Of a DNA stretch of 64,000 nucleotides, positions 1 to 9,444 are shown piece after piece. The DNA is from JABDMH01 sp965222645 (GTDB lineage Bacteria; Bacteroidota; Bacteroidia; Chitinophagales; Saprospiraceae), in assembly GCA_965222645.1 (NCBI GenBank), contig OZ244968.1, positions 4,402,001 to 4,466,000 on the forward strand, given 5' to 3'. The first letter of the stretch is position 1. Each line of letters opens with the position of its first letter. Under the pieces are notes generated by a model. That model did not search any database. It saw only the letters and a list, made by a program, of their open reading frames with translations, and was not told where the DNA came from. Position numbers and translations under genes: made by a program.

Positions 1-1
1 A

Positions 2-595
2 TTTCTTCAGCAGGAATTTGCATCCCGGAATTTAAATGTAAACGGTGGTTTTGAGTATGGTCCTGACGCCCTGTATTACACGAGCTATCACGTGGATGAG
101 GACGGTTACCTGATGTTGCCATTGGTCGATAAGATCAAGGTTGCAGGGCTAACCACAAATGAACTCAAGATTAAGTTGGATTCGGCCTATACCCCATACT
201 TAAAATTTGCATCGACAAGTGTAAAGCTTGCAAATATGCGTGTCACTATCCTGGGAGAGGTCAATAATCCCGGGTTGCATTATTTTTTTAATGGCCGTAC
301 CACAATATTGGATGCTATTAGTCTCGCGGGAGATTTTTCCGACTTTGGCAACAGGAGAAAAGTGAAACTGATACGCAGGATTGATCAAAAATCGAAGACG
401 GTTATGCTTGATTTGTACAAGCCGGATTTTATTAATACTGAATTCTATTTCGTGCAACCCAATGATATATTGTACGTTGAACCAATAAAGGCTAAGGCGA
501 AGGATGTCGGTGCTCAATCAGTGGGTATTGTTCTGTCTATTATTTCGACTGCCGCCCTTCTCGCGAATCTCGTGGTGAATTTTAATAGCAAATAA
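2..595 (+). CDS. polysaccharide export outer-membrane protein (Wza-like), 5' partial
   Basis: The frame is open from base 2, so the gene begins upstream of the window. The first in-frame start-like codon (GTG at 92) lies inside the conserved part and is not the true start. The visible 197 codons hold the end of the polysaccharide export domain (a VDEDGYLMLP stretch), then an SLBB-type segment (VTILGEVNNPGLHYF) and a run of charged strands. A hydrophobic C-terminal helix (about VGIVLSIISTAALLANLVV) follows, which is usual for Bacteroidota members. Family role: an outer-membrane channel through which capsule or exopolysaccharide leaves the cell, working with the inner-membrane Wzc protein. The wzc-type gene follows after 38 bases, matching the standard wza-wzc order. 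Confidence 0.88.
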   Translation, partial: FLQQEFASRNLNVNGGFEYGPDALYYTSYHVDEDGYLMLPLVDKIKVAGLTTNELKIKLDSAYTPYLKFASTSVKLANMRVTILGEVNNPGLHYFFNGRTTILDAISLAGDFSDFGNRRKVKLIRRIDQKSKTVMLDLYKPDFINTEFYFVQPNDILYVEPIKAKAKDVGAQSVGIVLSIISTAALLANLVVNFNSK

Positions 596-633
596 TACCG
601 AGATCACAAACACACTTTTTTAAAAACTAGATC

Positions 634-3096
634 ATGAAAACCACTCAAATCGACCGATCAAATTCACGAGAAATTACTCTTCGTGAGTTTCTTAAGAATG
701 TTTGGAAGTACAAATTCATTTACTTGTTTAGCCTCTTATTATTTATCACCTTAGGATATTTGTACCTAAAATGGACACCACCTGTTTACGAAGTAGACGC
801 CTCCATCCTGGTGGAGCAGGACGGCAAGAGTATGTTGTTTGGAGATCAGGCAGAGGGATCAATCAGAATGTTGGAGCCCGACAAAAATCTTTCCAATGAA
901 ATGAATATTCTTAAATCGGTAGGTTTGATCGAGAAGACAATCACAGATCTCAATTTACAAGTGTCCTATTTTTCTAAAAACCTGGTATCGAAAAGAGAAC
1001 ATTATAAAGATTTTCCATTTACCGTGGAGCTTCTGGATCACCCTACCCAACTTGTCGATGTTCCAATTAGGCTCGAACTCGTAAGTGCGGATTCCTATCG
1101 TGTAGAAGTGATTGCGAAAAAGAAATACAAACTTTTAGACAGAGAATCTGGCAAGACAACGACTTTTGAGGAGCCTTTATTTATTTCCCAGTCTCACACT
1201 TTTGGTGTACCGGCAGATACAGATCACTATGCATTTGTAGTAGAGAAGCAATTCGATTTCTTTCCATATGAAAAGTTTGAGGGCAGGGAAATGTTTTTTG
1301 TGATCAATAGTGCTGACAAACTCGTTAAGAGATATCAAAACAGTTTGGATATAAATCAAGTGGATCTCAAGGCAAGTATTTTAAGTATTGCCAAGGAAGG
1401 TGAGGTTGTGGAAAAGGAAGTAGCTTTCGTAGACAAGCTTGCCGAAAATTATATAGATAGTAAGAATGAAGAGAGAAACAAAATAGCCAGCACCAAGATC
1501 AATTTCATAAAGGAGCAATTGGAGAGCATTTCGGATTCTTTGGCTAAAGCAGAACGAACCATTGAGGTTTATCGAAAGGCACAAGATGCCGTAAACCTCA
1601 CCCAGTCTGGAGCAAGGGCATTAGAGCAATTTCAACAGCTGGAAGATAATCTCTCCCAGGCAAATTTGAATCTCAATTACTTTAAATCGCTATTAAAGCA
1701 TGTGGAGGACAGTAGTGGTATCAATCAGATTGTAGGTCCTGCTACCGTCGGTATTACCAATTCGTTGTTGGATCAGAATTTACTTGAATTAAAGAGTCTT
1801 TCATCTGAGCTCACTAGGCTACAGTTCTTAAGTGGGCCAAAAAGTATGGATGTCCAGGCCGTGGAAAAACAAATAGAGAATACCCGAATGGCTTTGCGTG
1901 AAAATATTCAGAATCTGATTGCCTCGACAGAGATGACTATCGGTAATTACAAAACCCGCATGAGAAATCTGGAAAGAACTCTGGACTTGCTTCCAACCCG
2001 GGAAAAAAACCTGGTAAACTATACGAGGAAGACGGCTCTGTTTGAGAATCTTTATAATTACTTGAATGAGGAACTCGCGCGAACCGGAATAGCACAGGCC
2101 GAAGATCTTCCGGATATCAAAGTGATCAATCGAGCTCGAATGATTGGTTCCGGACCAAAATCTCCTAAAAAGGAATTGGTGCTCTTATTGTCACTTCTGC
2201 TGGGATTTCTGGTGCCGACCATTTTTACATCTCTCCTGGGTAAGACAGATGATAAAATATCAGGGGTCAAGGCCATTGAGCAGGAATCAACGCTTCCTGT
2301 GCTGGCTCAAATCGCACATGATTCTCTTGCCAAGAAGGCAAAGAGCATTAATGCCGAACACTGGCAAACGAAGGAGTCCATTAGGGATCTACATGCCAAC
2401 ATTAAGTTCTTCCTTCCTAATTATTGGAAGAAAGTAATCTCCGTGACCTCCATGGTACCCGGTGAGGGCAAAACGTTTGTAGCTGCAAACCTCGCTATGA
2501 CGATGGCCTCGGCCGGTAATAAGGTGCTGCTTATCGATGCAGATTTCCGAAATCCTTCTTTATCCCGGCATTACGGAGTCAATCCCAATGACAATTTCAG
2601 CACTTTTCTAAATGGCTATACTTCGGATAACAAGTCGATAATTCAGACACATCGCAAGTATAAGACCCTTGACTTTGTCACCACGACAGCAGCCAGCATC
2701 AATCCACACCGTTACTTGCAAAATCCCAAATTTGAGTATTTCATAATCGACCTCAAAGACGAGTACGATCACATTATTATTGATTGCCCGGCAGTGGGGT
2801 TGGTATCCGATTATTTATTGCTGTTTCACCTTGCAGATATCCATCTTTTTGTCCTGAGGCAAAAGGTCTCCAAATTATCACAACTTGCAGAAATCGAAAA
2901 ATTTAGAGAAAAAGGAAACGTTGAGAACCTCTATGTTGTGCTCAATGATGTACCGGGTAAAAAATTAAAACACGGATACTTCACATACGATTCCAGTGTT
3001 TCTCCTGATCTTGACCACATTGGCGGCAATGGTGAAGCGCCGGAATCCGTTGTTTTGGGAGACAATGGTGAGGACACAAAAGTGGAAGGTAAGTAA
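634..3096 (+). CDS. Wzc-type chain-length determinant / tyrosine autokinase
   Basis: An 820-residue inner-membrane protein that, with the outer-membrane exporter, controls length and export of the polysaccharide. A Wzz domain follows the first membrane helix (about residues 28-47). A long coiled coil lies at about 270-480 and the second helix at about 512-533. The cytoplasmic BY-kinase domain has Walker A (GEGKT from residue 610), Walker A' (VLLIDADFRNP, Asp635) and Walker B (IIIDCPA, Asp717). The C-terminal tail is glycine- and acid-rich and has only two tyrosines, in GYFTYD. The Tyr-rich cluster that is autophosphorylated in classical Wzc is therefore missing or strongly reduced. It is the second gene of the export block, with an O-antigen-polymerase-like gene 17 bases on. 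Confidence 0.9.
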   Translation: MKTTQIDRSNSREITLREFLKNVWKYKFIYLFSLLLFITLGYLYLKWTPPVYEVDASILVEQDGKSMLFGDQAEGSIRMLEPDKNLSNEMNILKSVGLIEKTITDLNLQVSYFSKNLVSKREHYKDFPFTVELLDHPTQLVDVPIRLELVSADSYRVEVIAKKKYKLLDRESGKTTTFEEPLFISQSHTFGVPADTDHYAFVVEKQFDFFPYEKFEGREMFFVINSADKLVKRYQNSLDINQVDLKASILSIAKEGEVVEKEVAFVDKLAENYIDSKNEERNKIASTKINFIKEQLESISDSLAKAERTIEVYRKAQDAVNLTQSGARALEQFQQLEDNLSQANLNLNYFKSLLKHVEDSSGINQIVGPATVGITNSLLDQNLLELKSLSSELTRLQFLSGPKSMDVQAVEKQIENTRMALRENIQNLIASTEMTIGNYKTRMRNLERTLDLLPTREKNLVNYTRKTALFENLYNYLNEELARTGIAQAEDLPDIKVINRARMIGSGPKSPKKELVLLLSLLLGFLVPTIFTSLLGKTDDKISGVKAIEQESTLPVLAQIAHDSLAKKAKSINAEHWQTKESIRDLHANIKFFLPNYWKKVISVTSMVPGEGKTFVAANLAMTMASAGNKVLLIDADFRNPSLSRHYGVNPNDNFSTFLNGYTSDNKSIIQTHRKYKTLDFVTTTAASINPHRYLQNPKFEYFIIDLKDEYDHIIIDCPAVGLVSDYLLLFHLADIHLFVLRQKVSKLSQLAEIEKFREKGNVENLYVVLNDVPGKKLKHGYFTYDSSVSPDLDHIGGNGEAPESVVLGDNGEDTKVEGK

Positions 3097-3113
3097 GTAC
3101 TGCCATCACTAGT

Positions 3114-4463
3114 ATGGAAAGACTAAGAGGAACACTCATCCTGATCGCCCTGTGTATCTACCCATGGTACAGCTATGTAGTGGTCCATCACCTTAACATG
3201 GATCCCAACTACCTAATTGGCTCTCTCGTCTATGCCTTGACAGCGGAATTATTTATTACCAAATACAGTCGTGATGATGCGATGAGGATACCTCCGTATC
3301 TCAAGATGCTGGGAATTTTTGCAATCTACGTTTTTGCTTCAAAGGTGTTTCTCACAGATAAGATCGTGGAGATAGGACTATCAAAATACTTATACCGGGA
3401 TCCTTTTTTGCGTGCCTGGTGTGCAGTGCTGATTATAGAAAATACGGCATTTGATAAAAAATTAATTCGGTATTCGCTCCATTTTCTATTTGCCACACTT
3501 CTTTTAGCCGGAGCTGTCTCCCTGATCCAGGTCAGTGATCCTCTATTTTTTCAAAATGGTGTGATGGCGGGGAATTTTGTGTCGCTGGAGCAATATCAGC
3601 AATATCTCGAAAGTCTCGGACCAGAAAACGTACGCGAGATAACGCCAATATTGGAAGGATACCGGTATTCCATTTACTCCTGGATCAGCGGGATAAGCAT
3701 TGGGCTAGATTCGATGTCGATCTTTAGCATTCTGCTGGGGATCAAATATCACAGCAGATTAAAGAAATGGCTCCTTTTTATTTGTGGTGGACTGATCAGC
3801 TTCTTATCTAGCTCCAGGTGGATCATGCTCAATTTTGTAGCGGTTATCTCACAGGATTTGGTAGGACGCCGCAATTTGATTTTACGGGGATTAAAATTGC
3901 TGATCATAACTGTTGTGGCACTTTTTATCGTGATCCAGGGTGCCAGTATGATAGGTCTTGATTTTGAAAGAATGTGGCAAGAGCGACTTCTGTCTGACTC
4001 CGCAAATTCGAGGTTTTTTGCATTTGAGGTTTTTGACAAAGTTTTTTATGAGCATCCCATTTTTGGTACTGGAGGTGAGGACACGGAGAGAATGACAATG
4101 TTACTACAGGGAAAATCATCTCAAATACATGTGGGATGGCTAAAATTATTGTATTACTATGGATTGGTAGGCGCAGTTATATATGTCAGCTTTGTGTATC
4201 TCTTGATGAGGCACCTTTATAAACTTGCTTTGGAGAGAAATTATTGGGGAAGTTTTTTTGCATTTTTTGCATTTGTTCTTGCCAATTGTACATTGGTAGA
4301 ATTGAGTATTTTCTATCACGGCTTGCTGCTTGCCTTATTGTATGCCCGTTACATTGAGAATCCCATGCCAGCTATTGAAGAAAAGAACAACATCCCCGGG
4401 AGGAGGCTTAAAACTGCTGGAGAGGCACCGGGTAAAGAATTAGCACGACCCAGGACTTTATGA
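3114..4463 (+). CDS. O-antigen ligase/polymerase-like membrane protein (Wzy-like)
   Basis: A 449-residue, strongly hydrophobic protein with about ten predicted membrane helices and a larger extracytoplasmic loop in the middle (about residues 140-190). The late segment around FGTGGEDTERM followed by HVGWLKLLYYYGLVGAV resembles the Wzy_C / O-antigen ligase family, where the loop carries catalytic Arg and His. The family joins repeat units into polymer on the periplasmic face of the inner membrane, or ligates polymer to an acceptor. Sequence in this family is poorly conserved, so the call rests on topology plus position between the wzc-type gene and the flippase. The start is 17 bases after the upstream stop, and the stop overlaps the flippase start by four bases (ATGA). 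Confidence 0.72.
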   Translation: MERLRGTLILIALCIYPWYSYVVVHHLNMDPNYLIGSLVYALTAELFITKYSRDDAMRIPPYLKMLGIFAIYVFASKVFLTDKIVEIGLSKYLYRDPFLRAWCAVLIIENTAFDKKLIRYSLHFLFATLLLAGAVSLIQVSDPLFFQNGVMAGNFVSLEQYQQYLESLGPENVREITPILEGYRYSIYSWISGISIGLDSMSIFSILLGIKYHSRLKKWLLFICGGLISFLSSSRWIMLNFVAVISQDLVGRRNLILRGLKLLIITVVALFIVIQGASMIGLDFERMWQERLLSDSANSRFFAFEVFDKVFYEHPIFGTGGEDTERMTMLLQGKSSQIHVGWLKLLYYYGLVGAVIYVSFVYLLMRHLYKLALERNYWGSFFAFFAFVLANCTLVELSIFYHGLLLALLYARYIENPMPAIEEKNNIPGRRLKTAGEAPGKELARPRTL

Positions 4464-5833
4464 AGGCACTGATAGCAAAATATTATATGCTGGCGGTTGC
4501 ATTTGTGAGTAAGGGACATCCCCGATCACTAAAGATAAAAAAGCACATTTTAGCATCATTTGGGATAAAAGGAATGAGTATCCTCATTGGTTTTTTGCTC
4601 GTCCCTCTTACTCTTGATTATCTCAGTGAAGAAGTCTATGGAATATGGCTCACATTGGCATCTATTATTACCTGGTTTCACTTGTTTGATATTGGTCTCG
4701 GTTACGGATTGAGAAATAAATTGGCTGAGGCGCTCGCAGATAATGATAGATTGAAGGCCCGATCGTTGGTGAGTTCCACCTATTTTTTAATCATCCTTAT
4801 TTCGGCGATTCTCCTGATTTTATTTCTGGTTATAAATCCGTTTATTAACTGGGCATTAATACTCAACATTGATCCAAACCGGATAAACAATTTAGGCCTC
4901 GTAGCACTGGTGACGTTTTCTTTTTTCTGCATCACTTTTGTGCTTAAGTTGATTCACTCGATTTTTCTCGCAGACCAGAGACCAGCATATGTGGGATTTT
5001 TTGATTTAATCGCAAATGTGCTTTCACTGGCAATTATCTTGATCTTGGTAAGATATACGGAAGGAAACCTGTTATTTTTGGCTGTTGCCATGGGTATCAC
5101 GCCGGTGCTTGTGCTGTTTTTCTGTTCCTTTTATTTTTTCAGCAGACAATACGGGGACATAGCACCATCCCTGCATTTTGTAAACCGGAAACACTTTGGC
5201 ATTTTGAGCTCACTTGGCTTTAAATTTTTTCTTGTTGGAATTACGGGGCTTGTGATTTTTTCAACTGATAGTCTTATTATCACACAGATTTTTGGTCCCG
5301 GAGAGGTGCCCGCTTATCATGTTGCTTTTAAATATTTTGGGCTTATTACAAGTGTCTTTACAATTGTAGGAATGCCTTTTTGGTCAGCATATACTGATGC
5401 ACACACCAGAGGGGATCAAACATGGATTTTATCAACAAACAAGAAATTAAAGCAGTTGTGGGTCGGGCTGTTTTTTGTAGCATTACTCATGCTTGGTTTG
5501 GCTGGCTGGTTTTACCACATATGGGTGCCGGATATTACCGTCCCATTTTTGCTTTCTGCCTGTATGTGCTTGTATGTCTTAGCACTAGCCTGGGGAAACA
5601 TATTTGTCATGTATGTAAATGGTGTAGGTAAGGTAAAACTGCAAGTGTGGGTTTCTGTGATTGGTGCAATAATAAATATACCGCTCTCGATCTTATTTGG
5701 TAAATATTTTCAAATGGGTACAGCAGGGATCATTCTGGCCAGTACAATATGTATTGCCTACGGACCATTGCTGGCCCCAATTCAGTTTAATAAATTAGTT
5801 ACGAATAAAGCCACCGGAATATGGAATCAGTAG
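4460..5833 (+). CDS. Wzx-type lipid-linked oligosaccharide flippase (MOP superfamily)
   Basis: A 457-residue integral membrane protein with about 12 to 14 helices and a charged N-terminus. The segment GIKGMSILIGFLLVPLTLDYL, followed by a conserved YGIWLTLASIITWFHLFDIGLG region, is the usual start of polysaccharide-synthesis MATE-like transporters. The family flips undecaprenyl-linked repeat units from the cytoplasmic to the periplasmic leaflet for the Wzy-like polymerase. It begins inside the stop of the polymerase gene (ATGA at 4460) and its end overlaps the next glycosyltransferase by 13 bases, so it is translated within the same operon. Its substrate cannot be read from the sequence. Confidence 0.85.
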   Translation: MKALIAKYYMLAVAFVSKGHPRSLKIKKHILASFGIKGMSILIGFLLVPLTLDYLSEEVYGIWLTLASIITWFHLFDIGLGYGLRNKLAEALADNDRLKARSLVSSTYFLIILISAILLILFLVINPFINWALILNIDPNRINNLGLVALVTFSFFCITFVLKLIHSIFLADQRPAYVGFFDLIANVLSLAIILILVRYTEGNLLFLAVAMGITPVLVLFFCSFYFFSRQYGDIAPSLHFVNRKHFGILSSLGFKFFLVGITGLVIFSTDSLIITQIFGPGEVPAYHVAFKYFGLITSVFTIVGMPFWSAYTDAHTRGDQTWILSTNKKLKQLWVGLFFVALLMLGLAGWFYHIWVPDITVPFLLSACMCLYVLALAWGNIFVMYVNGVGKVKLQVWVSVIGAIINIPLSILFGKYFQMGTAGIILASTICIAYGPLLAPIQFNKLVTNKATGIWNQ

Positions 5834-7167
5834 TTGTAAAAGACTCTCCCCAGAAAGCCAAACCACCTCCATCTAGAGAAAAATTGAAGATTCTTTGGTT
5901 TACGACATCCCCATCACTCAGCCGAGCAAGTTTAGATGGGAGCTACAACATCGGAACCAGTTGGATCGAAGCGATGGAATCGCTGGTGCAGGAATACACC
6001 GATATTGAATTATCTATTGCATTTATTTGGAAATGTGATAAAGTAGAATCTTTTGAGATCGGTCAATCCTCGACGCGGTACTATAAAATGCCACGGCGAC
6101 CTAGAAATAAAGTCCATAACTTCTTGCGATTGTTTTTTTGTCAGCCCGAGCCCAAAAAGGGAGTAGAGGACTATCTGAACGTGGTCGATGCTGTCAAGCC
6201 GGATCTTATTCATTTTTTCGGGACCGAAAATCCCTTTCCAATGGTCCTTGATCGCATTGATATACCTCATGTGATATGGTTTCAGGGTAACCTTACGGTA
6301 TATTTAAAAAAATGGTTTGCCGGAATATCAGCCTGGCAAGCACTTGTCAGCGAAAGTCTTAAAAACTTTGTTCTGGCTCGCACGGATTACCACAGCTATG
6401 TCAGCACCAAGAAATTTGCTAAAAGAGAAAAAAGAATTTTCGAAATCTGCAAAAACTTTATCGGTCGCACGGCTTGGGATCGAAGACTGGTACGTACCAT
6501 GGCACCTCATGCCAAATATCATCATTGCGACGAAGTAATGCGACTTGTCTTTCATCAGAACAAGTGGAGACCTGCTAAGAACCGGTCAGGATACGTATTG
6601 GTATCCACATTTCGAGATAATCTCTATAAGGGCTTGGAGACAGCCATGAGCGCCTATAAGATCTTATGTGGTGCGCTGGACAAACCCCTCCAATGGAGAA
6701 TTATTGGCGTTCCTCAGGATTCCCACTACGAAAGGGTTTGCAGGAGAAAAGCCCTTTTAAATAAGGGGGATCACGGATTTCAGATTTTAGGTACCAAAAG
6801 TGCTGATGAAATGATTGCGGAATTGTTGGATGCCGATATGTTTGTCCACCCATCGCACATCGATAACAGCCCCAATAGCGTATGTGAAGCGATGATGCTC
6901 GGTATGCCGATCGTCTCAACCAACGTAGGAGGAGTTCCGTCTATCCTTAAGGATAAGAAGCAGGGATTATTGGTGCAGAACGGAGATGAATTTGCTATGG
7001 CAGGTGCAATCCTGGAATTGCTCGATGATACAGACAGAGCTGCACGGTTTGGTGCGGCAGCAAGAGATAGGGCAATGATTAGAAACGACAGAAAGAAGAT
7101 TATTACTGAGCTGCTCGACATCTATGAAAGAATAATTTCTGCCAGTGAAGTGTCTGCGACTATATGA
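5821..7167 (+). CDS. glycosyltransferase family 4 (GT-B fold)
   Basis: A 448-residue cytoplasmic GT-B enzyme. The C-terminal donor-binding half shows the retaining-GT4 pattern: ADMFVHPSHIDNSPNSVCEA from residue 338, with Glu356 in the nucleotide-sugar site, then GMPIVSTNVGGVPSIL. The N-terminal half contains a hydrophobic strand (KILWFTTSPS) and HVIWFQGN, as expected for an acceptor domain. It probably adds one sugar to the lipid-linked repeat unit; donor and linkage are unknown. It overlaps the flippase by 13 bases and is followed by a GT2 gene after 34 bases. Confidence 0.85.
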   Translation: MESVVVKDSPQKAKPPPSREKLKILWFTTSPSLSRASLDGSYNIGTSWIEAMESLVQEYTDIELSIAFIWKCDKVESFEIGQSSTRYYKMPRRPRNKVHNFLRLFFCQPEPKKGVEDYLNVVDAVKPDLIHFFGTENPFPMVLDRIDIPHVIWFQGNLTVYLKKWFAGISAWQALVSESLKNFVLARTDYHSYVSTKKFAKREKRIFEICKNFIGRTAWDRRLVRTMAPHAKYHHCDEVMRLVFHQNKWRPAKNRSGYVLVSTFRDNLYKGLETAMSAYKILCGALDKPLQWRIIGVPQDSHYERVCRRKALLNKGDHGFQILGTKSADEMIAELLDADMFVHPSHIDNSPNSVCEAMMLGMPIVSTNVGGVPSILKDKKQGLLVQNGDEFAMAGAILELLDDTDRAARFGAAARDRAMIRNDRKKIITELLDIYERIISASEVSATI

Positions 7168-7201
7168 GTTTTATTTGTATGTACCTCAAAATTGAAATTC
7201 T

Positions 7202-8134
7202 ATGAAAACAGATTTACAAAAATGGGAAGCCGGTAAAATCAGTGTCGTGATGACGACCTACAATCGATCCCACATGATTGAGAAATCGATTCAAAGTTTA
7301 TTGGATCAGACTTATTCCAATGTCGAAATTATTATTGTCGACAATGGCAGCACTGACGATACACCTCAGGTCCTGGATAAATACAGAAAGGAGGAATATT
7401 GCGGGAAAATACGCCTTTTCAGATTAGAGGAAAACAAGCGATTTACAGGTGGTGCAAATCATGCCTTAGATCAAATCAAGGGCGAGTGGTTTACGATTCT
7501 CGATGACGATGACATCGCTTATCCCGAAGCATTCGAAACAATGATGAAGGTGCTTGATGACGTCGATCGCACTATTTCTGCAATCAACTGCAACTGCATT
7601 GATTCCAGTACCGGAGAATTGTCAGGTCAAGGACTCAAGGGTGATGGATATCTGACATTTAAGGACCTGATTTATAAATGCCGTGGGGAGTTTTGGGGTA
7701 TCACCAAGACAGAACTGCTGGGAGACATTCGATTTAATGATAGGCTCTATGCCTACGATGAGACTTTTTGGTATAAAATAAACCTGAACTCCAGGCGATA
7801 CTACATACATAAGCCATTGCGTGTCTATGTGACCGACCATGGTGAGCGTGATGCGATCCTTTTTCACAAGAAAGATAGAGTGATGAAAACAGATATGAGC
7901 AGAAGACTTCTTAACGAGGATTTTTATTGGGAGTGTCTCGCTAAATATCGACCGATGAAATATAACTATGAATGTCTTAAAGGCTTTCTCTATATGCAGA
8001 TGGACGAGGACTATGATTCTGCAGAGAAATTCTTACAAAAACTGAGGAAGCAATCGAGAATTATTTCTGCATTGGCAAGAATTTCCCAAATACTTCCGGG
8101 TCGTTTTTACAGAGTGGTGTTTGAAAGATTATAA
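7202..8134 (+). CDS. glycosyltransferase family 2 (GT-A fold)
   Basis: A 310-residue enzyme with the GT2 signature from about residue 14: ISVVMTTYNRSHMIEKSIQS, then VEIIIVDNGSTDDT (UDP-sugar-binding Asp). The metal-binding acidic run LDDDDIAYP comes at about residue 100. An inverting sugar transfer in repeat-unit assembly is inferred. There is no membrane helix, so it is presumably cytoplasmic or peripheral. It is the last gene of the first polysaccharide block. Downstream lies a 311-base gap with a MITE-like element, then a lyase gene on the other strand. Confidence 0.86.
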   Translation: MKTDLQKWEAGKISVVMTTYNRSHMIEKSIQSLLDQTYSNVEIIIVDNGSTDDTPQVLDKYRKEEYCGKIRLFRLEENKRFTGGANHALDQIKGEWFTILDDDDIAYPEAFETMMKVLDDVDRTISAINCNCIDSSTGELSGQGLKGDGYLTFKDLIYKCRGEFWGITKTELLGDIRFNDRLYAYDETFWYKINLNSRRYYIHKPLRVYVTDHGERDAILFHKKDRVMKTDMSRRLLNEDFYWECLAKYRPMKYNYECLKGFLYMQMDEDYDSAEKFLQKLRKQSRIISALARISQILPGRFYRVVFERL

Positions 8135-8445
8135 ACATTCTGAATTATTAAAATGAGATCTCCATAAAAGCAAAAAGATTCTAAATATTATTGAATCGTT
8201 GGAAAAAATCTCATCCGGACACTAGTAGACGAACCCAATGAATCTTATGACAAATTTTCAATTATTTTTGCACCTCCCGAAAGCTTTCGGGATCGTTGCA
8301 AAGACTCGCCAGAGCTCCTGCCCTGTCTACGTTTTGCGTCTCATCTGGCAACAAAAATATACTTGAAACTTTGTGACAACATTAAATGGGTTCATCTACT
8401 AGGTCCTATTCTCAGTAAGATCTATATAATTTGTGCTTGACGGAA
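8135..8445. other. intergenic region between convergent GT2 and lyase genes
   Basis: No gene is supported in these 311 bases. The left part holds a weak inverted repeat (ATGAGAT at 8153-8159 and ATCTCAT at 8209-8215). Most of the remainder is the MITE-like element at 8221-8403. No clear rho-independent terminator with a T-run was seen. Confidence 0.6.
8221..8403. repeat. MITE-like element, copy 1, with terminal inverted repeats
   Basis: The left end ACTAGTAGACGAACCCAATG (8221-8240) and the right end (8384-8403) are inverted repeats: the right end reads CCTAGTAGATGAACCCATTT on the minus strand. Inside is a perfect 18-bp palindrome, TCCCGAAAGCTTTCGGGA (8275-8292). The unit is about 183 bp with no coding capacity. 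A diverged relative occurs at 30331-30502, also directly after an operon end. Together these suggest a small non-autonomous mobile element or a structured intergenic repeat family. Confidence 0.6.
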
Positions 8446-9444
8446 CTAAAATTTATTGCCCGGTGATACCGCAATAAATCCCTCAGGCCCCCGGAATTGT
8501 CTGATCTCGTCAACAAATAGTTCTCGACTATAGATGCCCGAATCCATGGAGTGCTCTACAGAGTGTTTATCTTTCCATCGCCAATAATAGATGCCAAATT
8601 TATAACCTCCTCCTCTATTCAGATCGTCATATACAGTTTGGATTTTCTCTTTGTCACAGACTTTGTCACCATTGGCCCAAATCCTCACCTGTCCATCATC
8701 CTTAGACCAAACGATCTGAATGACCAGGTCCATCCATTGGCCCTTATTAATCCGTGTCAGGTAGTAAGGTTTTATCCACTTTGATTCAGTACTTATACCT
8801 GTAGATCTAGCCAGTGCTATCTGATCTCCATAGACTTCCAGAGCTACCGCAGGTGATCCGGCCGTGCCATGCTGCCATTGCACAAAACTGAATCTCAGTT
8901 CGTTGGCAAGACTCTCAGGTGCAAAAACAAAATTGCTGTCAAATAATACGCTGATCCCATACCATACTTCTTCTTCTTCGGTGGGAAATGGATTTCTGAG
9001 GGAAGGACCCCCTGGTCCCAGTTCTGCCCGGTGTGTCGGTTCACCCACTGGCCATTCATCCAAAGGACTGGGCTCAAGATAGAATCTGAGACTATGTGCA
9101 CCGTCACGGCTCTGCTTGCTCGTCCGTTCTATCGCAAAGACATCCATCGGAGCGGATGGGGAGATACATATGTTATGATGGTAATATTCGTTCCACAATA
9201 CGCCATCCAGGCAACCGTTGCCATGGTCATTGACATCGATAGGCCTGTCGGCAACTCTTTCAAGGGGCTCCAGCTCCCGCTCAAAATTAAGATAGATCTG
9301 TGGTGCCTGAGTTTGCAATTCTCCCGTAGCTTCTCTCACCGCCTCAATTGGGTGGTCACTCCTGCAGGTAGTAAGGTTTACACATAAAATGTGTAAGAAG
9401 ACGAAGTAAAACATCTGTCCTATTCTAACGGATTTCTGATTCAT
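8446..9444 (-). CDS. secreted polysaccharide lyase (heparin-lyase-I-like fold), putative lipoprotein
   Basis: A 332-residue protein with a short hydrophobic N-terminus ending in a lipobox-like LTTC (Cys27), so probably lipid-anchored after export; the Thr before Cys is not canonical. The body matches the beta-jelly-roll polysaccharide lyase pattern: THRAELG, then VWYGISVLFDS, and near the end YKFGIYYWRWK with a YSRELFVDEI strand. Proteins of this kind cleave uronate-containing polysaccharides by beta-elimination. It is transcribed against all surrounding capsule genes. A role in trimming or releasing the cell's own polymer is plausible but not shown. Family assignment (PF14099-like) is from recall of motifs; substrate is unknown. 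Confidence 0.65.
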   Translation of the reverse strand: MNQKSVRIGQMFYFVFLHILCVNLTTCRSDHPIEAVREATGELQTQAPQIYLNFERELEPLERVADRPIDVNDHGNGCLDGVLWNEYYHHNICISPSAPMDVFAIERTSKQSRDGAHSLRFYLEPSPLDEWPVGEPTHRAELGPGGPSLRNPFPTEEEEVWYGISVLFDSNFVFAPESLANELRFSFVQWQHGTAGSPAVALEVYGDQIALARSTGISTESKWIKPYYLTRINKGQWMDLVIQIVWSKDDGQVRIWANGDKVCDKEKIQTVYDDLNRGGGYKFGIYYWRWKDKHSVEHSMDSGIYSRELFVDEIRQFRGPEGFIAVSPGNKF

